A stretch of DNA of 64,000 nucleotides from Massariosphaeria phaeospora (Eukaryota; Ascomycota; Dothideomycetes; Pleosporales), in assembly GCA_011032825.1 (NCBI GenBank), contig JAADJZ010000015.1, positions 1,054,001 through 1,118,000 on the forward strand. The letters run 5' to 3'. The position numbers and the translations under genes are program-made. Positions 53,661 to 64,000 of the stretch are shown here, piece by piece. Each line of letters starts with the position of its first letter. The first letter of the stretch is position 1. Below the pieces are notes generated by a model. It saw only the letters and a list, made by a program, of their open reading frames with translations, searched no databases and was not told the origin of the DNA.

Positions 53661-55816
53661 CTACGACCCCCGGAACGCATCGAACCGCTTGTAGGTGTAC
53701 CCAATGAAAGGCAGGCTCATTTCTGCTGCGATATCATCGCCAGCCTGTGCAGTTTGCGCACGCAAAGCATCGCTGTGGTCGTTCTGATCGATTTCGTCAA
53801 TAGGGAAATACTGCGTGTCAATGTTGGACTGCAGCTTCGGCTCGAAGGGAGCCCGGATGCGGCGCAGACCATCCCACTGCACACCACGGAAGAAGGGGTG
53901 TTGTCTAATCTCGTGGGCACCATGGGCACCACCAAGGCGGCCAAGACGATGCTCGGCGTCGCAAATCAGGCTAGTGGCATTAGCTTGCATACTATGAGCA
54001 ACAAAACGAGAGTAACGTACTGCTTGACGAAGTCTTCAGCCTCTGCTCCGAGCTGCTGATCCGGTGGGAAGTGCAAGTTGCGCGGCCAGTCCACAATCTT
54101 GCGGTATGTGTCATGAGGCTCCTCCGCGCAGAACGGCGGCCATCCGATCAGACATTCAAACATGATAGTGCCAACCGACCACCAGTCACAGCCGAAGTCG
54201 TAACCCTGGCCACTGAAGATTTCCGGGGCGATATAGTCGGGAGTTCCCACCGTCGAATAGGCAAGCTGCCGGCGGGACTTTCGCCAGGTATTAATCTGTG
54301 TACGGTTGCTGACCGTTAACTGAATCTGGTCAAGATTCATTGAGTTGCGGTTGTCCCGTGCCGACTTGTGGGGCGCTCCTGCAAGCAGTTTCTTGTAGTA
54401 GGATGCTTCGTGCTCCTTGTGGAAGCCCGTTGACAGACCAAAATCAGTCAATTTAATATGACCGCCGCGATCTAGTAGGATATTATCGGGCTTGATGTCA
54501 CTACTCCCGTCAGCATGGACTGGTGTATAGGGCGCGCTTGCGGAAGCAGATCACCCTGTATACATACATACCGGTGAATGAATCCAAGCTTGTGGACGGC
54601 TTCTATGGCTAGGACGAGCTCCGCCATGTAGAAGCGAGTGATGTCTTCGGTAAATATTTCGTACTTGATAAGCATAGTCATCAAGTCACCACCGGGCAGG
54701 AACTCCATGAGCATGTACAAAAAGGTGTTGTCCTGGAAAGTGGTGTGGAGCTTGACCACCCATGGGCTGTCGGCTTCGGCAAGAATGTCACGCTCGGAGC
54801 GGACGTGGGCCAACTGGTCCTTCTTAAACTGTGTTTCTTTAGTGCTAAGTCTATGTTGGGCTGCTGGTAGCGGAGTTTTACCATTTCTGACTTGACCAAT
54901 GATTTTAGCGCATAGATCTTGCCGTCATTCTTCCTCTGCACAAGCTTGACTTCTCCGAATGCGCCCTTTCCGATGATCTTCACCGTTGAGAAATTCTGTG
55001 GCCTCTCCTTTGTGCGAAGGAATCGCAGATACTCGGCCTCGGCACGGCGCATGCTGTTCTCTTTCTGGGCCTTGCGGGAGTCCGAGATGGAAGGCTCCTT
55101 CATGATCGACTCCAACTCGAGCGCTCTGGCGGCTGTTAGTTGTGACCCCGGACTCGGCTGCATCACATATCATACCTTTGGTTCCGGTCGCGTGCCCGCT
55201 GCACGCTATCCTTGAAGAAGGTGCTGACAAGGTTCACCGACACCTTCCCCTGGCGGATTACATTGTCGGAATATTTCTCTGGTGACTTAGGCGGTGGCTC
55301 CTCGTCGTTCAGAGACGGCTGTCGCGGTGTGTGGCCGCCATACTGGTAGCCTCTGTCGCCGGCAGTTCGGGGCCGTTGCTGGCTCGGGGAAGGCTGTCGA
55401 CCGTACGGACTACCAGAGCGGCCCCCGCCCCCACCCGCGCCGCCGAGGTGCTGGTGGGAGAGCTGGTGGACGAGTCCGTTGGCAGCTTCGTTGAACCTCG
55501 CAGCACTCGGGGTCTGGAGGTTGCGCTGCTGCTCCTGGAACTGGGCCTGCTGGTAGGGGTTCATGAAGTAGCCCGGACCGCCGCCATAGCCATTGCCGTT
55601 GCCATTGCCGTTGCCCTGTTGTTGCGTACCCCAGACTTCCTGCTGGCCAGACTGGTTGGGATATACGGGCTGCGGGAACGTGGACGGGGTGGTCGGAAAC
55701 GCACGGCCGCTGGAGTCCTGGTTGTAGTTGTTTCGGTCACCGCCGCCGCCACCGCCGCCGCCGCCGCCGAAGCCAAAGTTGAGCTGCAGCCGGTTGTTCT
55801 GCTGCTGGTTGTTCAT
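53661..55816 (-). CDS. cot1: NDR/LATS-family kinase, COT1/CBK1 orthologue, 643 aa
   Basis: Five exons: 55816-55176, 55125-54882, 54828-54572, 54500-54021 and 53970-53661, 643 residues. A Gly/Gln/Asn-rich N-terminus (ten-glycine run near residue 18) leads to the Mob-binding segment ([34 protein letters not shown]). Kinase marks: [11 protein letters not shown] near 265, [11 protein letters not shown] with the ATP lysine, [14 protein letters not shown] near 378, LTDFGLS, the long NDR insert ([20 protein letters not shown]), activation loop [17 protein letters not shown] and, at the end, the hydrophobic motif [12 protein letters not shown]. These are NDR-specific, with both regulatory phosphosites (activation-loop Ser and hydrophobic-motif Thr). 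COT1 and CBK1 act with Mob2 in polar hyphal growth and septation (RAM/MOR pathway). Intron positions fix the frame at each motif. Confidence 0.95.
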
Positions 55817-57659
55817 GGCGGGCGAACGCTGGAGCGTAAAGAGCAGGTGGGCAGTGTAGTGAGAAGCTCCCGGTGGAGCTTACGTGGTGGGTGGAATCCG
55901 CCCTGGAGGAGTTGTCCGCAATTCTTCTGGAGGGGACGGACGAACGTAGGCAGGTGGGAGGAGGAGTGCGGCCCGAGACTGCGGCGGGGACGTGGACGGA
56001 AGAGGGGCGGGCGCTCGCACACGCAAGGCAAACCACGGGAGACGAGGGCGGCGGGAGACGTGTGCGGGCTGGTCGTCGAGCAGACGAGGGCGAGCAGAGG
56101 GAGAGGGAGAGGAGGAGCGTGGTAGGTGGTGGTGGTGGTGGTGGTGGTGGTGGTGGTAGTGCGTAGTGCCCCCAAGTCAGGGATGGCGACGGCGACCTCA
56201 AACGGCGAGCGAGCCAGAGGGTTTAGCGTTTGGGCTCGGCTCCCGTGCCGCCTTTGATTCGCGGGTCGCAGTGCGGGCCGACGACGACGAGAGCGCCGGG
56301 GACGCAGGACGCAGGACGGACACAGGACACAGCACCGCTGGGTGCGTGGGCCAACGAGGGCAGTGCGGCGACGGCGAGGCCCTGCTTTCACATGGGCCGA
56401 CGCACACAGTGGCCGGCCGTTACGGATGGAGGCTGGCGCATGCAGGCTGAGGCTGCGGTGCTGCGTTGTTGCGTTGTGCGCCTGCAGCCCCGACTCGAGC
56501 GCCCGTAGCTATCGATAGCCAGCGGCCGCGTCTACCAGTGTGGACGAGGCCAGACGGAGTTCTATCAACGGGCGGCTTCACGACGACAGCACCAAGTACA
56601 TGATACTCAACTACACAAGTACCAGCGACAGATCGCCTCTATCTCCAAGCTTGCTTTTCTTTCCCCGCCCCCAGCCTCGCCTTGCTAGCACAACCGCACC
56701 ACACACCGCGGCTTGCAGCCACGCTTTTCCACCGCGCGTGTCAGCGTCGGAGCCGCTACATTGTGTATTGTGTGCTGTGTTCGACGAGCCTGGGTAGCCA
56801 GCTTAAGACCTAGTGCAATACCTACCCGGCACAGCATTAGACTACCTCCGTCCACCGCCACCTGCCAGTGCTAGCCGATGACCTCCCCAGTGGCGACCCA
56901 GCGATCCTCTACTTGTATACTGACCACTGACACGCCAGCCTGGACTGGGGACCGTGGAACCATCGGCTGCTGTATTGGTACACGGATGCCTTCCCATTGA
57001 GACATTTTGACACATTCCCACTTCTAGAACCATACCGGATAGCTGGAGTCAGTACGTGCTGACATTAGTCATATACTCATACTAGACTCTGCCAGCACGA
57101 CATCAACACCACGGTGACAGCACGTAGGAGGTGGCTGCGAGCACGTAGTACGATTAAACAATCCCTTGATTGGCCCGATCCCACATCCAACCGTTTAGAT
57201 CATTAAGAGTACAGAATACAAACAAACACCACTGAGTGCTGGCTGACTGGGGAGTACAAGAAGTGAAACTGGCACGAAGCCTGCAAGTCAACAAGTCCGC
57301 CGTGAGCAAGATTGGACTGCCGCCAAAGAGAGGGTATATAACTCGGTGACCATATTTGGCTCACTAGATAATGTTGACAAAACTGTCCAAGAACAAAAGC
57401 GAATCATGAACCCTAGTTGGCCCACCGCCCAACACTGCCATGTTCGACAGTATGCTGGTCGTGGGGCATGCAAGAATGTAATGTGGTGTGCTAGCACGCC
57501 GGTGCTCCATGTAAATGCCATATCCACGAAAACGCCAAGTGTCAGAAAGCTCTGCGTCGCAAATTATGGTAACACAGCGTATCTGCTGGATGAACAAGTA
57601 TGATTAGGTCCGAAGAAGTATGTCGTGTAAGTCGGTCTTCGTCGTGCATCGTAAGGGTA
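55817..57659. other. 1.8 kb upstream of the kinase gene
   Basis: Upstream region of the minus-strand NDR kinase. It includes a (GGT)n run at about 56125-56158 on the plus strand, G/A-rich frames antisense to the kinase start, and gene-free DNA to the stop of the coiled-coil gene. Long plus-strand frames over the kinase N-terminus are shadows. Confidence 0.5.
56125..56158 (+). repeat. (GGT)n microsatellite
   Basis: About eleven GGT trinucleotides in the kinase gene's upstream region (ACC on the kinase strand), some 310 bp before its ATG. Confidence 0.85.
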
Positions 57660-60600
57660 TTAGTTGTTGGCCATCAAAGCCTTTACTTTCTCGCGCTCAG
57701 CAAGAATGTCGGCCTGGAGCCTCCTTGTCTGTCTCATTGCCTCGTCCCTGTGACTTCAAGTTAGTATGCATCTTAGAATCAATAGGCACTGCACAGCTTA
57801 CCTCTCAAACTGCAAGTCTGCGACCTCGATCTGAGCCATGTTCATTCTACCGACCACTTCTTCCATCTCGTGATCGGCATCTCTGAGCGCCCTCTCGAGT
57901 TCTTCGACCCGCTTTCCGAGTAACTCGGTCCTGGTGGCCTCGGCCATTGACATGGCGGGTCCTGTGGTGGTTCGGTCGAGACGGGGAGACCTTAGAGCGA
58001 AGACTGGAGACGAGGGCATCCTTGGGGAGAGTGCCCCAGGGCTGAGTAGTCCTGACTTGACCCGATGCAGATGGGTGTTATGACTCTCTCTCAAGCTTTG
58101 CACCTCATCTTCGTGTCTAGACAGTGCCTCCTCAGAGGATTGCTGCGCTATCACAACTTTGTCCTCGGCGTTCTTCAGACGACGCTCCAGTTCGATAATC
58201 TTCTCCGTCGATTGGTTTTGCTCTTGTTCTCCACGATAAATGGCGTCGGCAAGACGACCGCGAAGAGACTTGTTGGACTCGAGCTGTTGTCGGATTCGCT
58301 CAGAGAGTTCATCCATACGGGTGGCAGCTGCATAAAGCTCTTGACTCAGCCTTTGTTCCTTGCCAATATGCTCGATCTCGGCTTTCTGTAGAGCTCGAGC
58401 TTGCTTGCGATACTCTTCGGCTTCGCTCAATGCGGAATCTCGCTCAGCTTCTGCGTCGGAAATGCTGCGCTTGAGCAGATCGAGCGTCTTCTCTGCTTCC
58501 GCGCCTGCTGCACCTAGTGAGTCTTCGGTTTCCATTTGATGTATACGGGCAATAGAGAGGGCATGAGTAGTGCGGAGTTCATTGTATGCCCTGTCCAGGG
58601 AGATGGGCTGATTCTCGAGTCGAATCTCTGGGATTGAGATATCATGCTCCTGAAGCAACTCGCGCAGAGAAGCTGTCTCCTGTTGTGCGCGATCCAAATC
58701 CATTCGTAGTCCCCCGAGGCCTTTCTCGCACTGCCATTTCTGCTCAAGGGCATCGTCAGCACGGCGTCTAAGGGAATTGACTTCGTCTCGTAGGTGAGCA
58801 ACCTCTTTGTGGAACGTGGTCCGTCGAGGCGTCAAATTAAGCGCATTATCTCTCTCAGTCTCAAGTTCCCTGATGCGCTTATGGAAGTCTCGTTGTTGTA
58901 GCTCCTGGCGCTGCAGCAAATGCTTCAAAGCCTTATGGAGTGCATCACGCTGCTCTTCCAACTCTTTCACTGGGTTACCCGCTAGAGGGCTGTCTCGCGG
59001 AGACTCGGCTCCCGACCTGTCCTTGACAGAATTGGACCTGGATAATGAGCTCCGCTTATTGTTAAAGCCGGAACTCCGGGCTAAAGAGTTAGACCTCGAT
59101 AGGCCGACCCGCGGAGATGGGGGAGGAGGAACGTCGGATTCCTCGGCAATGGGCTGGAAGCGCACTTGCTGTTGCGATTGGTCTTGCGATTTTCGAGTAT
59201 TAGTGAGGACCTGGTTCTCTTTGCGTAGAGATTGAATCTCCTGCTGCATACGAGTTGATTCATAGATGAGTGTTTGAGTATCCGTAGCTTCAGCCTCTAG
59301 CCCTTCCAATCGAGCCTTGAGTTGTGGTACGACCTCGTCGCGTAGGTTGTCTCTTTCATTTCGGTGCTTCTCGAGCTCTTGGCGGAGAGCAGTTAATAGA
59401 TCCTCGAAGTTTTCCTTGACCTGTCGCTCCTCAGCCAGACGTCTCTTAGCATCTTCCAGCGAGCCCTCGAGCTCTTTTATCCGGGAGCCACCGCCGACAT
59501 CCGATTTGGATCGACCAGTGGCTTGATCCTCAAGCTGTTGAACCTGTTCCTCAAGATCCCGTCTCCTGCGGAGCTCGTCTTGTAAGCGCTCAGCCATGTT
59601 CACCTTCAGCAGAGCGCGCTCCTGCTCCGCCTTCCTACGCAGCATTTCGACCTCCTCAAGCTTGACTTCGGTATCTCCAATGGGATATCGGACTGAACTA
59701 GCACCGGAATCAGAGTAATAATCGCTTGTCCTACGGTTGTCGGTCAAGCTGCCGGTGTTTTCCACCTTCCATCTCTCGACTTCGTCCTCTAGCTCCATCT
59801 CTCTCCGGATGGATGCGGCGAGCTCCGAGCTGACTTCCCGGAGCTCGCGCTCCAACTCTTCAACGTGAGCGTTCATCTGGGGCGACGATGATAATAGTGG
59901 TGTTCCAGGAACATTAAAATACGATTGTTGCGAGAACGAGTTAGCCATTGGAATATCAAGGCCCGTGGGCTTTATCTTGACAGGTATGTTGTTCCCTTGT
60001 TTGGGATAGCGCGGAGAGGCGCCCGGGGACAAAGACTTTTCGGAGAATGTTGTGGTAGGCGAGTCGGCGCCGTTTTGTTTTGAAGAATTCCAACCGAAAA
60101 ATGACGTGAGACCTCCGACTGGCGACCTAGGCTTCGTTGGGCGCAGATGTTCTTCTGGCGATAGTTCGTAGATATCCTCGTCTATGAAGTCCTCCGTCAC
60201 ACCGTCCAACCGCAGCTTGAGATTTGTCTGGCGTGGTTCTGATGTGTACAACGGCATATTTGGCATGGTAGGAGACCGGGCGTGCGATGCCTTATTTCCA
60301 GCGACCTTGAGCTCTGCAGCTCGGCTTAGTCTCTGCGCTTGGACACTACTAGCCGACCGCTCATGCCTCGCCCCGATGGAGTTGGTCTGAGACTGTGACA
60401 GGGAGCTCTTGTGAAGCGCAAAAGGGTTTCTCGGTGCGGTGGCCGACAGAGGGGTTTGCCCGTGTGGGTTCCTGTGATTGGCATTAGTAGTTGAAGTGAC
60501 ACGGGATGGGACGATAGCTTACTCGTCTAGGTTCCGAAGTACGAACAGGTCCTCGTCACTGAGCGGTGGGGACACGATGCTGTTGAGGCGGCGATGTCCT

Positions 60601-60896
60601 GGGGGCGCGGGGGTGTGGGTTGAAACAGAACGCGATGCACTATCTCGTTCGCGCCCAAACGTGTAGTCGGCCGAAGACAGTCGAGCGACAACCGGTGAGC
60701 CGGGAGGCAGGGGCTTCCGGCGAACAGGAGAGTTGTTCTGCACAGCGACCGGAGCAGGCTCGGAAGACTGCGAGCGAAAGGCAGAGAAGGACTGAATCGC
60801 AATGGAAGCCAGCGTGGAGGCCTTCTGGCGAGGCGGCGAGGATGGTGGAAAAGAAGGAGTGCCCTCAGACGGGCGCTTGGGGCTCGCGGCTTGCAT
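57660..60896 (-). CDS. Large coiled-coil protein of unknown function, 1043 aa
   Basis: Three exons: 60896-60523, 60471-57802 and 57747-57660, 1043 residues. The start MQAASPKRPSEG is preferred; an in-frame ATG at 61001 would add 35 residues of unlike composition. Residues 1-330 are disordered and Ser/Pro-rich with a short conserved-looking core (LRLDGVTEDFIDEDIYELSP, GGLTSFFGW). From about 350 to the end it is a nearly continuous heptad coiled coil (ELERELREVSSELAASIRRE, EEVEMLRRKAEQERALLKVN, LLEKHRN-like, SLRRRADDALEQKWQCEKGL) broken by a Ser/Arg-rich patch. The last exon adds MRQTRRLQADILAEREKVKA. Myosin/SPB-type structural or scaffold roles are typical, but nothing here identifies one. N-terminal Ser-Pro sites suggest phosphoregulation. 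Confidence 0.85.
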
Positions 60897-62076
60897 ATTA
60901 TCCGTGGGCGCGCCCCGCGACAGGCATGGTCTTGCACAAATCAAGCACACAGGGCGGTGGAGGAGAAGAGGAGTTGCGCGTCGCGAGTCGCTCAAGCACA
61001 ATGCGAGGCTGCTTGCAAAAGGAGAGTCAGGCTAGGCGCATGAACTGGAGACGGGAACGCTCTGCGCGCGGTGTGGGAGCCGATCGGGCGCCTCGAATTG
61101 GCCGGGCGCAGACGCTCAGAGCAAGGGCCCTGGGCTGCGCGGGCGTCGTGGTTCGCTCGCTGGCCTGGGGGGTGGAGAAGACGAGCGCCGGCCTGCCCCT
61201 GCCGCTAGCCGCTTGGATGCTGGCCGCGATGCAGGTACCTCGAGCGCGGGCCAATCGACCGCTTATCAGCCGGACGCGCCAGGGACGACAGTGGGCAGGT
61301 GAGCAGGTGGGTGTCGTTGGGGAGCACGCGGTGGGCGTGGATGGGCGACGACAGGATGGCCGTCGGGGTTCAGCCAGATTGCAGCGAGCGAGTTGATGTC
61401 TGCTGCGGCCGCATGTCCACGGCCACTCCGCCGGACACTTTGCTGGCTGGCTGACCTGCTCGACTCCGGACGGTCAAAGGCGGAAGGTCTTGGCCAGCGG
61501 GCACCGGCCTGAAACTTGTGACAGCCACTCACAGACAGTGACACACAGCTGCCGTACGTGTGCAGAGTCCATGCCTCCATGTATCTCTATCACAGCACCA
61601 TGCACAAAAACCCTCACACCTCGCAGGCCTGCAGTGAATGAACCCGTTCTGCGCGGGTTTCGCCACTGGAGATCCCCTAGCCAGGGGCGTGCACTCCTTT
61701 CGCGGATCCAGAAGGCGGCTCCAGATGGGGCAAGAGCGGCTCGCCAAAGGGGCAAGTCCCACCCCACGCCGCCGGCAAGACCACTCTGCGCTCACAACGG
61801 GAAATAAACGGTGCGGCCGAGGATTTCATAGACCGGGTCCGCCGCCACCATCATGGAAAGGGGAGCGCTGGTGGCGCCATTAATCTCGCCGTGCCGTGCA
61901 CATGCATCTGGTGGAGATTCAGGTGGACGGCTGGCTAACGCGGGGAAATCGTCGGCCCGACCTCACCTCGAACCACACCCATGTCAGGCGCATAGAGAGA
62001 ACAGCATTGCAACGCTGCTGACGCACGACCCACAACATCACCACCCACTCGTTGAGATCCTGCACAGTCGCTGAGC
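60897..62076. promoter_or_regulatory. Divergent intergenic region between the coiled-coil gene and vps37
   Basis: 1.2 kb between start codons of genes reading apart. G/C-rich overlapping frames, including a 258-codon plus-strand frame from 60620, have Arg/Ala/Gly-rich shadow composition. No TATA box identified. Confidence 0.45.
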
Positions 62077-62895
62077 ATGGCTTTCCACTCACCACGACAG
62101 TCGCAGAACTTCTTCCAGTTCGATGCCTCGACCCCTCCACCGCCGCCTCCCAAAAGCAACCCCGCAACACCACAAACAGGACCTCCACTACCCCCTCCAC
62201 CGCCTACCCAGACATCACAGCCCTACAGCAATCACCCGCAAGCCTCCACCCAAAACTCCTCGCAAGCGGCTCCCGATCAGCACCCCGTTCCACTTCCCGA
62301 CGATGGCTGGCTGCCAAATGTACTAAAGGACAAGACGTACGTCACCCTGAAGCGGAATGGCGGGCGGCACTGAATTAGTGGCAGGACCGTGGACCTCCAG
62401 CACGTGCTACAAACATCCGACCTCCAGCACGCCATTCTCCACAATCCCGAGACCACCCACCCCGCACTACCCGCATCGACGGCACCGCTACAAACACTCC
62501 TCTCACAAAACATTGCAATCGCAGAGTCACTAAAGCAGCTCGAAGCGCATCTCCAACACCAGCGAGAGAGCACGCAGTCCCGTCTGTTGTCTTTGCGCGC
62601 ACTAGAGCGTCAATGGAGAGCAAAGCAGGCAGAGCAGGATGAGGCACTGCGAGAGTTCAGCCCGCCAGCATTGTATCAGCGTCTCAGTGCTTCAGTAGGA
62701 GAGCAAGAGGCGCTCTGTCGAGGTCTGGAAGAGAGCTTTCTCGAAGGTAGCGGTTCGGGTAGTAGCGATGCCGTTGCAAGCGAACGCGAGGTCTCTGAGT
62801 TTGTGCGTAGGCTAAGAGATGGGCGCAAAGTTGCATATCTTCGCGCCGAGCGGAAGGAACGATGGGACGAGGGTAGAGTCGGTGGTTGGCGGTGA
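62077..62895 (+). CDS. vps37: ESCRT-I subunit Vps37 (Mod_r domain), 256 aa
   Basis: Two exons: 62077-62336 and 62385-62895, 256 residues. The N-terminal third is disordered with proline runs (STPPPPPPKSN, GPPLPPPPPTQ). The Mod_r/Vps37 coiled coil spans about 95-230: LQHVLQTSDLQHAILHNPET, LLSQNIAIAESLKQLEAHLQ, and SLRALERQWRAKQAEQDEAL. The end has the fungal signature VSEFVRRLRDGRKVAYLRAE followed by RKERWDEGRVGGWR. Vps37 is one of four ESCRT-I subunits sorting ubiquitinated cargo into multivesicular bodies on endosomes. The 48-nt intron (GTACGT donor) is a good splice and a stop follows if it is retained. Confidence 0.9.
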
Positions 62896-63660
62896 TATGA
62901 CCATCTAGCGAAGCATTGGCATAAGAAATCGTGGCCCGATTCGCAAGGCTTTGTGCGTGCACTCCTGAGTATATCTGGTAACCTCCCAACTCAGCACCAA
63001 GAATGCGGTCTTGAATCGTCGGGAGCAATCTTGAAGACCCCCAGGACCCGCCTGTCTATCACTACCACAAGCCACTTATCAGTGCGAGAATTCCATTCGG
63101 TAACGGCCCTCTGAACAAGCACCAACACCCGTTGGAATACAGTGCAGTATCGGAGACCTCTGGTTGGAATGCGATGGGAGTTATTCACTGTGCAGAGCAT
63201 TGGGTAGTTGCCTGGATGTAACATGTAAGATTTTCTAGCATGATATAAGTAGGTTTATATTACCTCGACAAAGTCCTATGATATAAGCATATATAGAAAT
63301 GCATTTGCATATGATGCATGCATGTGGGAGGGTGTAACTGAAGCTGCCTGATTTCAGCATCGAATTCTTTTAATGCGGTAACATGATCGTCATTAGAAAA
63401 GGACGCGGTAGACATAAAACCCTAGTAGATCAATGCTGGATAGAATGCCCAATCGAGAATAGATGGTTGTATAGATTTGCTGGTAGATTATCTACGAGCA
63501 TAGTCATGTTTATACATGGCCGGATTGGTAGTCCCTTCAAGCTTGAGCGGCAATGGTCAACACTCTTTTGATGCCAATCCACTACCCCAGCTCCCACATG
63601 ATATCTTACACCCCGACCGTAGTCCCATCCCTACCATCCCTATCTCTACTCTCCCCCACT
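62896..63660. other. Intergenic region between converging vps37 and the edge gene
   Basis: 3' flanks of two genes, with AT-rich dinucleotide stretches near 63280-63320. No gene recognised. Confidence 0.5.
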
Positions 63661-64000
63661 TTACTCCCAAATGCCAAGCCACTTCTTAACCCTCCTCCTC
63701 CGCACACCAGTTTCGTCAACATAGTACCGCGGATCGTCCTGGTACTCCTCGCCGCGCTCTTCGGCCTCACGCACGCGCGCCAGCCGGAACTGCTTCCGCT
63801 TCTCGACATCCTCCTGCTTCTTCAGGCGCCTCTCGGCAGTGAGCTGCGACGTATGCATTACGTGCATTTTGTATACTTCGATGAAGCGGCTCGAGCTTTG
63901 CATCGGGTGGCGCAGGAATTCGCGTTTCGTGGGGAAAAGCTCCGCGTAGATGGTCTTGTGCATGAGCTCCATGTACCAGGCGGCGACGGCGAGGGTCAAG
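63661..64000 (-). CDS. C-terminal part of a basic protein cut by the right edge (113 codons, partial)
   Basis: The frame is open from the window edge to a stop at 63661. It reads AVAAWYMELMHKTIYAELFP, TKREFLRHPMQSSSRFIEVY, KMHVMHTSQLTAERRLKKQE, an RKQFRLARVREAEERGEEY charged helix, then DDPRYYVDETGVRRRRVKKW ending LGIWE. The dense Lys/Arg and clean frame make it a real exon. I do not recognise the family; a mitochondrial or ribosome-associated protein is only a guess from composition. The true start lies beyond the window. Confidence 0.65.
   Translation of the reverse strand, partial: LTLAVAAWYMELMHKTIYAELFPTKREFLRHPMQSSSRFIEVYKMHVMHTSQLTAERRLKKQEDVEKRKQFRLARVREAEERGEEYQDDPRYYVDETGVRRRRVKKWLGIWE

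Noticed and set aside
55331..56125. 264-codon plus-strand frame over the kinase N-terminus
   Set aside because: Shadow of the Gly/Gln-rich kinase exon and its GC-rich leader; Arg/Gly/Ala/Val-biased, no family.
60620..61396. 258-codon plus-strand frame
   Set aside because: Antisense to exon 1 and the leader of the coiled-coil gene; no domain.

Overview
The window is nuclear DNA of a filamentous ascomycete (Pezizomycotina; a Dothideomycete is my best guess from gene content and style, but no single marker settles this). Evidence: about 24 protein genes, most broken by 45-100 bp introns with GTAAGT-like donors, CTAAC/CTGAC branch points and short CAG/TAG acceptors; fungal families such as a Zn2Cys6 regulator, a COT1-type kinase, a PH_6 (Meu6-type) protein and a VSB1-type vacuolar carrier; an intron-containing tRNA-Leu; and no bacterial or viral hallmark genes. 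All exon joins below were worked out by hand from splice motifs, reading phase and family knowledge.

Layout. 0.3-2.5 kb: a PH_6 protein (-), then 3.7 kb without a recognisable gene. 6.2-14.8 kb: a DUF1330-like protein (+), a VSB1-like SulP/STAS/cNMP carrier (-), GINS subunit Psf1 (-) and an HMG-box regulator (-). 14.8-18.9 kb is a gene-free stretch with one miniature transposon. 18.9-19.7 kb: APS kinase (+), then 2.8 kb without genes. 22.5-25.1 kb: a Zn2Cys6 regulator (-) whose 3' flank is a miniature transposon, and an orphan proline-rich protein. 26.4-29 kb: TMA7 (+), an amidohydrolase-like protein lacking recognisable metal ligands (-) and a small orphan (-). 30.4-38 kb is a compact housekeeping cluster: DBR1 (-) divergent from an SNM1/Rpr2-like protein (+), ZPR1 (+), cyclophilin Cyp10 (-) and an arrestin-like protein (+). 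39.1-46.9 kb is an accessory island: one small spliced gene, tRNA-Leu with a downstream minisatellite, two miniature transposons at or near its left edge, one low-complexity zinc-finger gene and an LTR/promoter-like non-coding block. 46.9-64 kb: tocopherol-cyclase-like protein (-), secreted agmatinase with C-terminal RDEL (-), Fpg/Nei DNA glycosylase (+), RPB12 (+), COT1/CBK1 NDR kinase (-), a 1043-residue coiled-coil protein (-), VPS37 (+) and a gene cut by the right edge (-).

No metabolic cluster, CRISPR array, phage or rRNA is present. The neighbours are mostly unrelated housekeeping genes, with some RNA-metabolism genes close together (DBR1, SNM1-like) and DNA replication/repair genes scattered (Psf1, Fpg). 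The least-described content is two families of miniature inverted-repeat elements: family I with two copies (164 and 152 bp) and family II with three copies (206-214 bp), most with recognisable 5-6 bp target duplications. Other unusual points are in-frame minisatellites in DBR1, the Zn2Cys6 regulator and the island zinc-finger gene, and very short first exons in five genes.
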